DNA of 7,422 bases from Candidatus Heimdallarchaeota archaeon. Its GTDB lineage: Archaea > Asgardarchaeota > Heimdallarchaeia > Heimdallarchaeales > Heimdallarchaeaceae. The position numbers and the translations under genes were made by a program. The notes under the pieces are model-generated. The model made no database searches and was not told where the DNA came from. It saw nothing but the letters and a program-made list of their open reading frames with translations. Below, piece by piece: positions 1 through 5,907 of the stretch (its first letter is position 1; each line of letters begins with the position of its first letter). The stretch spans positions 1-7,422 of the forward strand of contig JAGLOH010000098.1 in assembly GCA_023139025.1 (NCBI GenBank). The letters are read 5' to 3'.

Positions 1-1134
1 CTGTTTCCAATCTTTCAATTTTGATTTTTGTATTGCATCTTCAAAAGAAAGATGATTTTTCACACTTTCCTTAATCTCTCTCATAATCATCGGTAGTGAT
101 ACTGCCGAGATTAAATCTATATGTGAATATCTTGTGTCGGTTACATAAGCAAAAAGATAGATTTCATCTTCTGTTTTCCAAAAATAATCTACAATTAGCT
201 TTATAGAATCATTAGTAGCTTTAGAATGGAAATTAGCTGTTATTGGAAGAATCACTTTATTTCCAAAAAGAGCATTAGCTAATCTATTGAGTAAAATAAC
301 CAGTTTTTTTGGAATCATAATACCTTCCAAAATCTGAAAAATTTTCTTTGGATCTAGACTCTTGCTTGTAGAAATATCCTGTATACTATTTGGATAAACA
401 AATGATACTTGATCCAAGTTAATATAAGGAGAAAGTAACCTATAATCTCCTCCACATTCACAAGAAATTCTTTCATCCTCTCTAGAGTTTATAACTTGAT
501 TACAAGTTCCCATACAGAGATATTCATCTTGGATTATACTTGCTTTGACCATAAATAAAGTTGTTAACATTGGAGATAAACCAGTTTTTTCACCTGCCCT
601 CAATAAACTTCTTTCCTCAGAAATCTGCCAATTGTAAAACTTACCTAATTTGTGCAGACCATTGTCAAGTTCATCTCTAATATCAATGAGAACTTCACTT
701 TTTTCATCAATTTCTGCTGTAGCTCTTCGATATATCCCATTTAGAGCTTGTCCGATTAATGCTATTTCATTACTGATTTTTAATAAACTAATTTCTGATA
801 TATTTGTTCGTAAAAAATTGATTGTATAAACATCATTAAGGAAATTTTTTGATAAATATATATGGGACAAATCTGTTTCAGGTTTTTTGAACTCCCATTC
901 GGCATATTGAACAGAATCAAGTATTATCTCTTCTTCGCTGGTTTTATTGAATAGTGAAATTACATCAAACAAATCCTTTAGGTGTTCTTCACTAGCAAAT
1001 TTCACGAAATCGTTTTCAATTTCTTTAGGTCCGAAAAACTTCGCTACTTGAAGAGGAAGGTCATTCTCCCCTCTAAGAATATTTGATATAATCAGATTTA
1101 TGTGTGATTCATCAGAGTTTTTAGTTGTATCCAT
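1..1134 (-). CDS. Uncharacterised protein with Cys cluster, 3' end beyond window
   Basis: I do not recognise this protein. The frame is open without a stop from ATG 1134 to base 1, giving 378 visible residues with the C-terminus missing. The start is well supported: AGGAGAT lies 6 nt upstream (1141-1147) and a TATA box lies further out (1201-1210). The first 180 residues are mostly helical-looking and charged. Residues about 207-227 hold four cysteines (C207, C211, C225, C227; spacing C-x3-C and C-x-C), which could bind zinc or simply be structural. Residues 270-350 are more hydrophobic, with alternating strand- and helix-like stretches, but no convincing membrane span or signal peptide is visible. 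It lies on the same strand as the small GTPase, 132 bp downstream of it, but has its own promoter, so a functional link (effector or regulator) is only a guess. Confidence 0.75.
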   Translation of the reverse strand, partial: MDTTKNSDESHINLIISNILRGENDLPLQVAKFFGPKEIENDFVKFASEEHLKDLFDVISLFNKTSEEEIILDSVQYAEWEFKKPETDLSHIYLSKNFLNDVYTINFLRTNISEISLLKISNEIALIGQALNGIYRRATAEIDEKSEVLIDIRDELDNGLHKLGKFYNWQISEERSLLRAGEKTGLSPMLTTLFMVKASIIQDEYLCMGTCNQVINSREDERISCECGGDYRLLSPYINLDQVSFVYPNSIQDISTSKSLDPKKIFQILEGIMIPKKLVILLNRLANALFGNKVILPITANFHSKATNDSIKLIVDYFWKTEDEIYLFAYVTDTRYSHIDLISAVSLPMIMREIKESVKNHLSFEDAIQKSKLKDWKQ

Positions 1135-1140
1135 CAAGTA

Positions 1141-1147
1141 ATCTCCT
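1141..1147 (-). promoter_or_regulatory. Shine-Dalgarno of the 1-1134 gene
   Basis: On the minus strand AGGAGAT ends 6 nt before the ATG at 1134. It matches the archaeal anti-Shine-Dalgarno core and fixes this start. Most other genes in the window lack such a site, so this transcript is probably leadered while they are not. Confidence 0.65.
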
Positions 1148-1200
1148 AATAATGCTAAATTTGTAATCTAAATGATAAATCCTATTATCGTTTTTCAATT

Positions 1201-1210
1201 TTTATATAGA
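1201..1210 (-). promoter_or_regulatory. TATA box for the 1-1134 gene
   Basis: The minus strand reads TCTATATAAA, a good archaeal TATA element in the gap between the GTPase stop and the next gene. Transcription starting about 25 nt downstream would leave a leader of roughly 45 nt that contains the Shine-Dalgarno. This indicates transcription independent of the GTPase gene. Confidence 0.5.
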
Positions 1211-1266
1211 TTTTTGCTAAATAATAGTTATTTCTAATCAATTATGAAACTTAATTTATTCGCAGG

Positions 1267-1782
1267 TTAGTTATTATCATGTTCTAGTGCTAGTTTTGCA
1301 ATTTTCTTGAACATGGGGAATAGATTGGCATTTTCTTTTGCCGATACTTCAAAATATATAGTATCAATTTCTTTTGCGAATTTTTCTCCTTCCTCCTTAG
1401 TGACTTCTCTTTTTCCTTCCAAGTCAATTTTATTGCCAGCTATTATAACAGGAATTTTACCGACACCTTCCTCAAGTTTTTCTAGCCAAAAGGTAAGTCT
1501 CTGAAAGCTCTCCTTTTTTGTAATATCAAAAATCAATATTGCAGCTACTGATCCTCGAAAATATGTTGGGAGAACTGAGTAGAAACGTTCTTGAGATCCA
1601 GAATCACCAATGATAAGTTTGATCTCTTCACCATCAATAATCGTATTCCATATAAGAAAATTAGCTCCTAAAGTAGGTTGATGAGAAACTGGAAAAGAAT
1701 TTTGCGCTTGACGAAGCGCGATGGATGTTTTTCCTACTCCTGGTTCTCCACAAAGTGAAACTTTGAAGCTTGATTCAGTCAT
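1267..1782 (-). CDS. Rab/Ras-family small GTPase
   Basis: A 171-aa small GTP-binding protein of the Ras superfamily, closest in pattern to Rab/Arf-like GTPases abundant in Asgard archaea; such proteins act as GTP-controlled switches. Visible motifs are the P-loop at residues 12-20 (G12-x4-GKTS), switch I threonine T37 in PTLGANF, G4 NKID at 117-120 and G5 SAK at 147-149. A Rab-like segment (YFRGSVAA, then FDIT) follows switch II. The G3 motif is odd: where DTAGQERF is expected, residues 60-67 read DSGSQERF. The conserved glycine after D-x-x is therefore serine, although the catalytic-type glutamine Q64 is kept. The protein ends in LEHDNN without a C-terminal cysteine, so prenyl anchoring as in eukaryotic Rabs is not expected. 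The ATG at 1782 is the natural start, 13 residues before the end of the P-loop glycines; no Shine-Dalgarno is seen. It diverges from the radical SAM unit at 1886. Confidence 0.93.
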   Translation of the reverse strand: MTESSFKVSLCGEPGVGKTSIALRQAQNSFPVSHQPTLGANFLIWNTIIDGEEIKLIIGDSGSQERFYSVLPTYFRGSVAAILIFDITKKESFQRLTFWLEKLEEGVGKIPVIIAGNKIDLEGKREVTKEEGEKFAKEIDTIYFEVSAKENANLFPMFKKIAKLALEHDNN

Positions 1783-1816
1783 TACTTCTGAACATCTCTT
1801 TTTCTCACTTTAAAGC

Positions 1817-1830
1817 ATTATTATAATCCT
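1817..1830 (-). promoter_or_regulatory. Possible TATA box for the GTPase gene
   Basis: The minus strand reads GGATTATAATAATG about 35-48 nt upstream of the GTPase ATG. A second candidate on the same strand is TATAAATGG at about 1846-1855, which overlaps the opposing promoter. Which one is used cannot be decided from sequence. Confidence 0.35.
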
Positions 1831-1850
1831 AAAGGAGAAAAAGAAAACCA

Positions 1851-1858
1851 TTTATACA
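1851..1858 (+). promoter_or_regulatory. TATA box of the 61-aa protein / SPASM enzyme unit
   Basis: TTTATACA, preceded by the purine-rich GAAAACCA that could serve as BRE, lies 28-35 nt before ATG 1886. No Shine-Dalgarno is present, so a leaderless or nearly leaderless transcript is likely. It should drive both 1886-2071 and 2065-3516. Confidence 0.5.
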
Positions 1859-1885
1859 GATATTAAAATCACTAGTTGACTGAGT

Positions 1886-2071
1886 ATGTCTGAAAGAGAA
1901 CAATGCGGAGATTATGAAATTTACCTTGACAACGAGGACTGGTGGGTAATCAAGAATTTAATTTCTGGTACTATTTTAGGTAAATTTTTGAAGAAAGAAG
2001 ATGCTCTTGATAAAATCGCTGCTTTCCTTCAGAGTGATGATGAAAGAACCGAATCCGAATCAGTTTGTTGA
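1886..2071 (+). CDS. Small 61-aa protein paired with radical SAM/SPASM enzyme; candidate substrate
   Basis: I do not recognise this 61-aa protein as a named family. Residues 9-48 look like a small folded domain: a strand (YEIYL), a turn, a second strand containing W19-W20 and VIKN, a GTILGKF hairpin, then a helix (KKEDALDKIAAFL). Residues 50-61 are a flexible acidic tail (DDERTESESVC) ending in cysteine C61; the only other cysteine is C7. It has no signal peptide. It is the first gene of a unit whose second gene, the SPASM enzyme, begins at or within 5 nt of its stop, so the two should be translated together. A small gene immediately before a radical SAM/SPASM enzyme is the classic layout for a RiPP precursor or a small maturation partner. 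It could be the modified substrate, with the Cys-terminated tail as the candidate site, or an accessory protein; both are inference. Confidence 0.7.
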   Translation: MSEREQCGDYEIYLDNEDWWVIKNLISGTILGKFLKKEDALDKIAAFLQSDDERTESESVC

Positions 2072-3516
2072 GAAAGATGCATTCAAATGATTCATGCTTT
2101 CGAATAATTAACAAAAACAACAGATGTCTATTGTTAGATTGTTCAACTCAGATTTTCTGGATTTTGGAACCAAACTCAATTCCAAAGGAACTCATTAATC
2201 AACAGCTGAATTTACAAGTTTTAGAGAAGAAAATTTTGAGATCTGATAATTCTTATTTGCAAAAATTAAAAGAAAATGTTGAACTCCTAAGAAAATTGAA
2301 TTTCTTTGTTCCATTTAAGGGAGGTATCCAGGAAAATAATTCCTGTCAATATTCAGATATAACTCAGATTTATGTGAATCCATCTTTGGACTGCAATTTG
2401 AACTGTTGGTTCTGTTACGCAAAAGATGCAAGAAATAAGAACAATTCAAAATTAGATTTTGAAGATATAAGCAAAGTAATTCTACCTATTCTGGATTATA
2501 AGAAAGAAAACAGCTTTTCAGATTCTATCGGCTTTTCCATTGGTTTTACAGAGGAGTTAACACTCAATTTTCAACTTTTTAAGCGAATTAAAAGTTTTAT
2601 AGATAAAATAAAGAACCAATACGAATTTTCAATATTCCTTTTTTTACCTTCAACAAATTTAATGCAAGCTACAGAGGAGTATGTAGATTTTATCAATGAT
2701 TACAAGCATCTAACTGTTTCTATTGATTTAGACAACAAGAATCAAGTTAACAATGTAGTTCAAAACATGGAGAAATTCAATAGAGATGTTGAAAAACACT
2801 TGATCATACCTATTCATTCAAAAATCGATAATATCTATGGCATATACACTAGGTTCTCAAATTATTTTGATTTCATCTCTCTGAGACCTGTGAGAGTTAA
2901 AATAAATTCCAAATATCCTTGGACACTAGAAACACTAAGCAATATCAAGATAGAAATTTCTAAATTATTTAAAAAACTGCTCTCATTGGATGATGAAAAT
3001 CTTCTATCATTTTTTGAAAAAATCGGACCAATTGATTATTTTGTGCGATATTTTCATCGGATTATTGAAAGGCAGAAGCTGAATGAAAGATGCATTGCTG
3101 GGAAAACAGCATATGCAATAAATTCGGTTTTGGAAATATCTCCATGTTCAAGTTTGTCTGATTTTGATGGTTTATCAGTTGAAATCTCTGACTTCAATAT
3201 TCAAGATGCACTTGAAAAATTGAGAAAAAAAATACCCAACTACAAAGGAACAGAGTGCTCAACCTGTTATATTCAAAGTTATTGTCTTGGTCCTTGTATG
3301 GATTGGGTTGTTAAATTAGATGATCAAAATCTACTTCATCCAAATAAAATAGAATGCGACTTTAACAAGCATATTGTCAAAGAAACTCTATTTTTCATCT
3401 CTGATTTGATTGAGAATAGGAAAGAATCATTTGATCTAATTATCAAAGAAAGAAAATTGAGGAATAGGTTGAACTATCCCTTGGACTTTAATCAGTTTTC
3501 GAAGTTTTTTAGTTGA
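2065..3516 (+). CDS. Radical SAM/SPASM domain peptide-modifying enzyme
   Basis: A radical SAM enzyme with a C-terminal SPASM domain, the architecture used to modify peptides or proteins (sactipeptide and ranthipeptide synthases, anaerobic sulfatase maturases, mycofactocin and PQQ enzymes). Counting from the TTG at 2065 it has 483 aa. Residues about 11-83 form a beta-rich then helical segment that could be a PqqD-like peptide-recognition domain. The radical SAM cluster motif is C110-x3-C114-x2-C117 (DCNLNCWFCYA). The SPASM cysteines are C343 and C361, then C398-x2-C401-x5-C407-x3-C411, then C431, enough for two auxiliary [4Fe-4S] clusters. The SAM-binding GGEP motif is not intact: residues 160-168 read GFTEELTLN. 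The start is uncertain: TTG 2065 overlaps the upstream stop, while ATG 2077 begins 5 nt after it and is equally plausible; neither has a clear Shine-Dalgarno. The product made is unknown. No transporter or peptidase gene is adjacent. Confidence 0.9.
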   Translation: MLRKMHSNDSCFRIINKNNRCLLLDCSTQIFWILEPNSIPKELINQQLNLQVLEKKILRSDNSYLQKLKENVELLRKLNFFVPFKGGIQENNSCQYSDITQIYVNPSLDCNLNCWFCYAKDARNKNNSKLDFEDISKVILPILDYKKENSFSDSIGFSIGFTEELTLNFQLFKRIKSFIDKIKNQYEFSIFLFLPSTNLMQATEEYVDFINDYKHLTVSIDLDNKNQVNNVVQNMEKFNRDVEKHLIIPIHSKIDNIYGIYTRFSNYFDFISLRPVRVKINSKYPWTLETLSNIKIEISKLFKKLLSLDDENLLSFFEKIGPIDYFVRYFHRIIERQKLNERCIAGKTAYAINSVLEISPCSSLSDFDGLSVEISDFNIQDALEKLRKKIPNYKGTECSTCYIQSYCLGPCMDWVVKLDDQNLLHPNKIECDFNKHIVKETLFFISDLIENRKESFDLIIKERKLRNRLNYPLDFNQFSKFFS

Positions 3517-3517
3517 A

Positions 3518-3931
3518 TTAAGGTAACCAGCCAATTAAGGTTGGGAAGTCTGAAGGACTAAATAGAGTAACTTGGAAAGCATAAAGAATTACTAGAAGTA
3601 TCCAACTTAGAGCAAACCAAATTATCATTGTACCAAATGTTGCATACATCGCTCTTCTTTCAGATATCCCTCCACCTAATACCCATATTATCCAGCAGAT
3701 GAGAAATATGATTATTCCAAAAGTAATAGCTCCTGCACTTCCAATAAAGTTGAAATTCACACCGAATACCCATGCAAGAGCAGCAACTACAGCCATTATT
3801 AAATTCAACCAACTCCATTTCTTAACTTCTCTTCTAAACATAATTGAACACATTATTGCTGCAGCTATGTAAAAGAGAACTGAGTTAATTATTATCACAA
3901 TTATTATGTGAACACTAGGACTCAATGCCAT
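3518..3931 (-). CDS. Four-helix integral membrane protein of unknown function
   Basis: A 137-aa very hydrophobic protein with four predicted membrane spans at about residues 7-31, 42-60, 66-86 and 98-120, separated by short basic or polar loops (RREVKK at 33-38, SERR at 90-93). No catalytic or ligand motif is visible and I do not recognise the family. The ATG at 3931 is preceded by a TATA-like box at 3953-3960 and no Shine-Dalgarno, suggesting leaderless expression. Its TAA stop lies 1 bp from the stop of the convergent SPASM enzyme gene. It shares an 84-bp divergent promoter region with the second radical SAM gene. Confidence 0.8.
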   Translation of the reverse strand: MALSPSVHIIIVIIINSVLFYIAAAIMCSIMFRREVKKWSWLNLIMAVVAALAWVFGVNFNFIGSAGAITFGIIIFLICWIIWVLGGGISERRAMYATFGTMIIWFALSWILLVILYAFQVTLFSPSDFPTLIGWLP

Positions 3932-3948
3932 ATCAACTATAAAGACAG

Positions 3949-3971
3949 TTGAATAAATAAGTTTTATTCAA
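3949..3971. repeat. Inverted repeat in divergent promoter region
   Basis: A perfect 9-bp inverted repeat, TTGAATAAA / TTTATTCAA, with a 5-bp spacer (3958-3962). It lies between the divergently read membrane protein and radical SAM genes, and the minus-strand TATA box falls inside it. This placement fits an operator for a dimeric regulator of the membrane protein gene. In DNA this AT-rich it could also arise by chance. Confidence 0.4.
3953..3960 (-). promoter_or_regulatory. TATA-like box of the four-helix membrane protein gene
   Basis: The minus strand reads TTATTTAT, 22-29 nt before ATG 3931, which is the spacing for a leaderless archaeal transcript. It is embedded in the inverted repeat at 3949-3971. 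Confidence 0.4.
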
Positions 3972-3984
3972 AAAAGCGTAAACT

Positions 3985-3994
3985 TAACTAATAA
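3985..3994 (+). promoter_or_regulatory. Weak TATA-like box of the PflA-like gene
   Basis: TAACTAATAA lies 22-31 nt before ATG 4016. The match to a TATA consensus is poor, but the position fits a leaderless transcript and no Shine-Dalgarno precedes the ATG. Confidence 0.3.
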
Positions 3995-4015
3995 GAAACC
4001 TATGTATAGCAACAG

Positions 4016-5152
4016 ATGTTCATTCCACCAAGAAGACATCATCATCAACAAACTTGCACAATTTGCAATCAACAACAGATAATCTCTTCTTCTCTAGGTG
4101 TTTGTAAATCATGTCTTGCTAAATATGAATCTGAATCTCAGCATTTTATTAAACAAGCACATTTGCATGCAAGGGAAAAATTTTCTCTTCCACTTTATCC
4201 TCCAAAAGGTGATTCCTTCTCCTGTGATTTGTGTAATCATAAATGCAGTTTTTCTGATAATGATCTCAGTTTTTGTGGCTTAAGATACAGTAAGAATGGT
4301 AAATTAGTATCGTTATCTACACAGAATTCAGCAACTTTGGATTATTATTTTGATCCTTTACCTTGTAATTGTTGTGCTGCATGGTTTTGCCCTGCTGGAA
4401 CAGGTAATGGATACCCTGAATATGCTTATAAAAGCGAGAAGGAAGCTGGATATTATAATCTATCAATATTCTTCTATGGATGCTCTTTTGATTGTCTATT
4501 CTGTCAAAATAAAAACCATAAGAACGTGAAAATGGGTACAAGAGTATCATCTGAAGAATTAGTTTCAGCATTCAAAAATAACCCTAAGGTTTCGTGTGTT
4601 TGTTTCTTTGGAGGTTCTCCTGAACCGCAATTCATTTTTGCTTTGGAGCTGTCAAGAAGAATTGTTGAGATAGCTAAATCTGAAAAAAGAATAACTAGAA
4701 TCTGCTGGGAATGGAACGGTTTTGGAAATCAGAAATATATTGAACAAGCAGCCCAATTATCTTTGCAATCAGGAGGGAATATTAAATTTGATCTAAAAGC
4801 ATGGACACCTCATGTTCATAAAGCTCTAACTGGAGTAGATAACAAAAAAGTTCTAGAGAACTTTGAGTTTGTAGCAAAAAACTTCTTTGAAGAAAGGTCT
4901 AATTTACCTGTTCTAAATGCAACAACACTATTAGTTCCTGGATATATTGACGAGTACGAAGTAGATAAAATAGCATCTTTCATTTCTAGACTTAGTCCTG
5001 ATATTCCTTATTCATTGCTGGGTTTCTATCCTCATTTTGAATTCTCTGATTTACCTTTAACATCCTTAGAACATGCAGAAAAGTGCTATGAAGTTGCATC
5101 AGAACATCTTAATAATGTAAATATTGGAAATAAGCACTTACTTAGAAAATAA
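4016..5152 (+). CDS. PflA-like (COG1180) radical SAM protein with Cys-rich N-terminus
   Basis: A 378-aa radical SAM protein of the pyruvate formate-lyase activating enzyme-like group (COG1180), relatives of which include the radical SAM member of the AmmeMemoRadiSam system. In order: a zinc-ribbon-like pair at C14-x2-C17 and C30-x2-C33; a second cluster C70-x2-C73-x3-C77 and C87 (CDLCNHKC then FCGLR), typical of this group; a third cluster C117, C119, C120, C125 within DPLPCNCCAAWFCPAGTG; then the radical SAM motif C156-x3-C160-x2-C163 (YGCSFDCLFCQN). GG at 199-200 in FFGGSPEPQ matches the SAM-binding motif, and FDLKAW (258-263) followed by LTGVD matches the conserved C-terminal half. The protein is probably soluble. 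Its substrate cannot be told from the sequence: no glycyl-radical enzyme or MEMO/AMMECR1 gene is in the window. The next gene, a small membrane protein, starts 49 bp downstream but has its own TATA box. Confidence 0.88.
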   Translation: MFIPPRRHHHQQTCTICNQQQIISSSLGVCKSCLAKYESESQHFIKQAHLHAREKFSLPLYPPKGDSFSCDLCNHKCSFSDNDLSFCGLRYSKNGKLVSLSTQNSATLDYYFDPLPCNCCAAWFCPAGTGNGYPEYAYKSEKEAGYYNLSIFFYGCSFDCLFCQNKNHKNVKMGTRVSSEELVSAFKNNPKVSCVCFFGGSPEPQFIFALELSRRIVEIAKSEKRITRICWEWNGFGNQKYIEQAAQLSLQSGGNIKFDLKAWTPHVHKALTGVDNKKVLENFEFVAKNFFEERSNLPVLNATTLLVPGYIDEYEVDKIASFISRLSPDIPYSLLGFYPHFEFSDLPLTSLEHAEKCYEVASEHLNNVNIGNKHLLRK

Positions 5153-5168
5153 CAAAAGATAACAAAGG

Positions 5169-5178
5169 TTTAAATTTA
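5169..5178 (+). promoter_or_regulatory. TATA box of the 68-aa membrane protein gene
   Basis: TTTAAATTTA lies 24-33 nt before ATG 5202 with no Shine-Dalgarno, fitting a leaderless transcript separate from the upstream radical SAM gene. Confidence 0.45.
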
Positions 5179-5201
5179 GTATTTTTGGTGTTTGTTTTGA
5201 T

Positions 5202-5408
5202 ATGGCTGCTCCAATAATGTGGATCTTAGGTATAGGAATAGTAGCTGTGATTTTAGTAGCTCTTGCTCTTCTAGCAATTCTGAGGATTTTACATTCTAGT
5301 ATTGAAAATTACTGGAAAATTTCTCTTATTATTTCAGTCATCGCAGCTCTTGTGGGTGCAGGTGTTGGTTTTTTCTTTTTACTCATTTATATTTATTGGG
5401 CTTCTTGA
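5202..5408 (+). CDS. Small two-helix membrane protein
   Basis: A 68-aa protein with two predicted membrane spans, at about residues 6-29 and 40-65, joined by a short polar segment (LHSSIENYWK). No motif beyond the helices is visible and the family is not recognised. It has its own TATA box, which supports it being a real gene rather than a chance frame. Its stop lies 9 bp from the stop of the convergent DUF123 gene. Confidence 0.65.
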   Translation: MAAPIMWILGIGIVAVILVALALLAILRILHSSIENYWKISLIISVIAALVGAGVGFFFLLIYIYWAS

Positions 5409-5417
5409 ATTTTTAGC

Positions 5418-5702
5418 CTATCCAGTAAGAAAAAAATGACTTTGGCACAAACTACAATCACTGTTATCTACTCCATAGATAGGTATAATGTTTTTAATTG
5501 ATGATAAAATGGATGCAATTTGGTATTCATTCTTTTTCTCTATTGAAACTCCTATTCCTTCAATTTGTTTGCTTTTTGACATTGTAACCTGATCAACGTG
5601 CCAATGTTTTTTCTTTGTTTTTCTCATATGTCTATGTAATCTAGACGATAACCCACCTGCGCCAAATGCACTTCCAATATAAATGTAATAACCCGGATGC
5701 AA
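5418..5702 (-). CDS. DUF123 / Uri-family GIY-YIG-like nuclease, start codon problem
   Basis: This is the part of the left DUF123 copy that follows the first conventional start codon, a TTG at 5702, giving 94 aa. Family marks are YIYIGSA (the YIG-like motif), GGLSSRLHRH with the conserved arginine, KKHWHVDQ, a glutamate in KKNEYQ and the terminal SDC-x2-C-x-SHFF. DUF123 (COG1833) is distantly related to GIY-YIG endonucleases; its cellular role is not established. This TTG is unlikely to be the real N-terminus: it would remove the first strand pair with the GTY motif, which is still encoded upstream in the same frame to 5843. The gene is a paralogue of 6566-7006 and lacks that copy's TTG start. 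It may be a recently damaged pseudogene or be translated from an unusual start. Cysteine spacing differs between copies: CX2C here, CX3C in the right copy. Confidence 0.7.
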   Translation of the reverse strand: MHPGYYIYIGSAFGAGGLSSRLHRHMRKTKKKHWHVDQVTMSKSKQIEGIGVSIEKKNEYQIASILSSIKNIIPIYGVDNSDCSLCQSHFFLTG

Positions 5703-5843
5703 CTTTACATCTCTCTTTCTAATTTCAATAGAAACTTCTGCTTTGATTCGAATGAATAGAATGTAGGTTCCTTGTAAACCTGTTGTAAAATTAATGACTG
5801 GTCCGGGAAGAATATCTATCCCTCTTCTAATTCTAGTGCTTTC
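5703..5843 (-). other. In-frame N-terminal part of the left DUF123 gene, without ATG/GTG/TTG
   Basis: These 47 codons continue the DUF123 frame upstream of 5702 to a TGA at 5844-5846. They align without gaps to the N-terminus of the right copy: STRIRRGIDILPGP versus STRIRRGIIILTGP, and GLQGTYILF versus GLYGTYLLF, including the GIY-like GTY. None of the codons is ATG, GTG or TTG. The full open frame is 141 aa, near the 146 aa of the right copy. Possible ways to express it are an ATT or ATA start after the purine-rich GAAGAGGG, re-initiation at the end of the overlapping vestigial frame, or a -1 frameshift from that frame; otherwise it is dead. Confidence 0.7.
5817..5842 (-). repeat. 26-bp block identical to 6974-6999
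   Basis: This block matches 6974-6999 base for base and in the same orientation. It lies where the TPR end and the DUF123 start overlap. The flanking parts of the two paralogues have diverged clearly at both nucleotide and protein level. Confidence 0.85.
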
Positions 5844-5881
5844 TCATCTTCTCCAATAATATGAAAGAATAAGCCAATACC

Positions 5882-5889
5882 TTTTATAT
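5882..5889 (+). promoter_or_regulatory. TATA box of the surface protein gene
   Basis: TTTTATAT lies 19-26 nt before the TTG at 5908. Transcription would start close to 5908, either leaderless or with a very short leader that includes GAGGAG at 5910-5915. Confidence 0.45.
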
Positions 5890-5907
5890 CAAAAACCATC
5901 TGTTGAT

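Larger units (their letters stand above)
5816..5899 (-). pseudogene. Vestige of a TPR gene, 27 codons
   Basis: A 27-codon frame from ATG 5899 to TAG 5816. Its last 17 residues (FFHIIGEDEKALELEEG) resemble the end of the TPR protein at the right edge (EDLGEEEKAL...EKALELEEG) with seven residues removed. It overlaps the N-terminal frame of the left DUF123 exactly as the full TPR gene overlaps the right one. It is best read as the remnant of a TPR gene left after duplication and decay. A TATA-like AAATATTTT on the minus strand at about 5916-5924 lies 17-25 nt upstream of the ATG, so it might still be transcribed and serve as the leading frame for the DUF123 message. Confidence 0.6.

Noticed and set aside
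1307..1504. 65-aa plus-strand open frame
   Set aside because: It is antisense to the GTPase gene, whose motifs are unmistakable, and has no promoter or homology.
4098..4283. 61-aa plus-strand open frame
   Set aside because: It lies in another frame inside the PflA-like gene, which carries the conserved cysteine motifs through this region.
4317..4571. 84-aa minus-strand open frame
   Set aside because: It is antisense to the core of the PflA-like gene, including its radical SAM motif, with no supporting signal.
4016..5152. Assignment as a pyruvate formate-lyase activating enzyme proper
   Set aside because: The zinc-ribbon and extra cysteine groups are not in true PflA, and no glycyl-radical enzyme gene is present; only the COG1180 group is supported.
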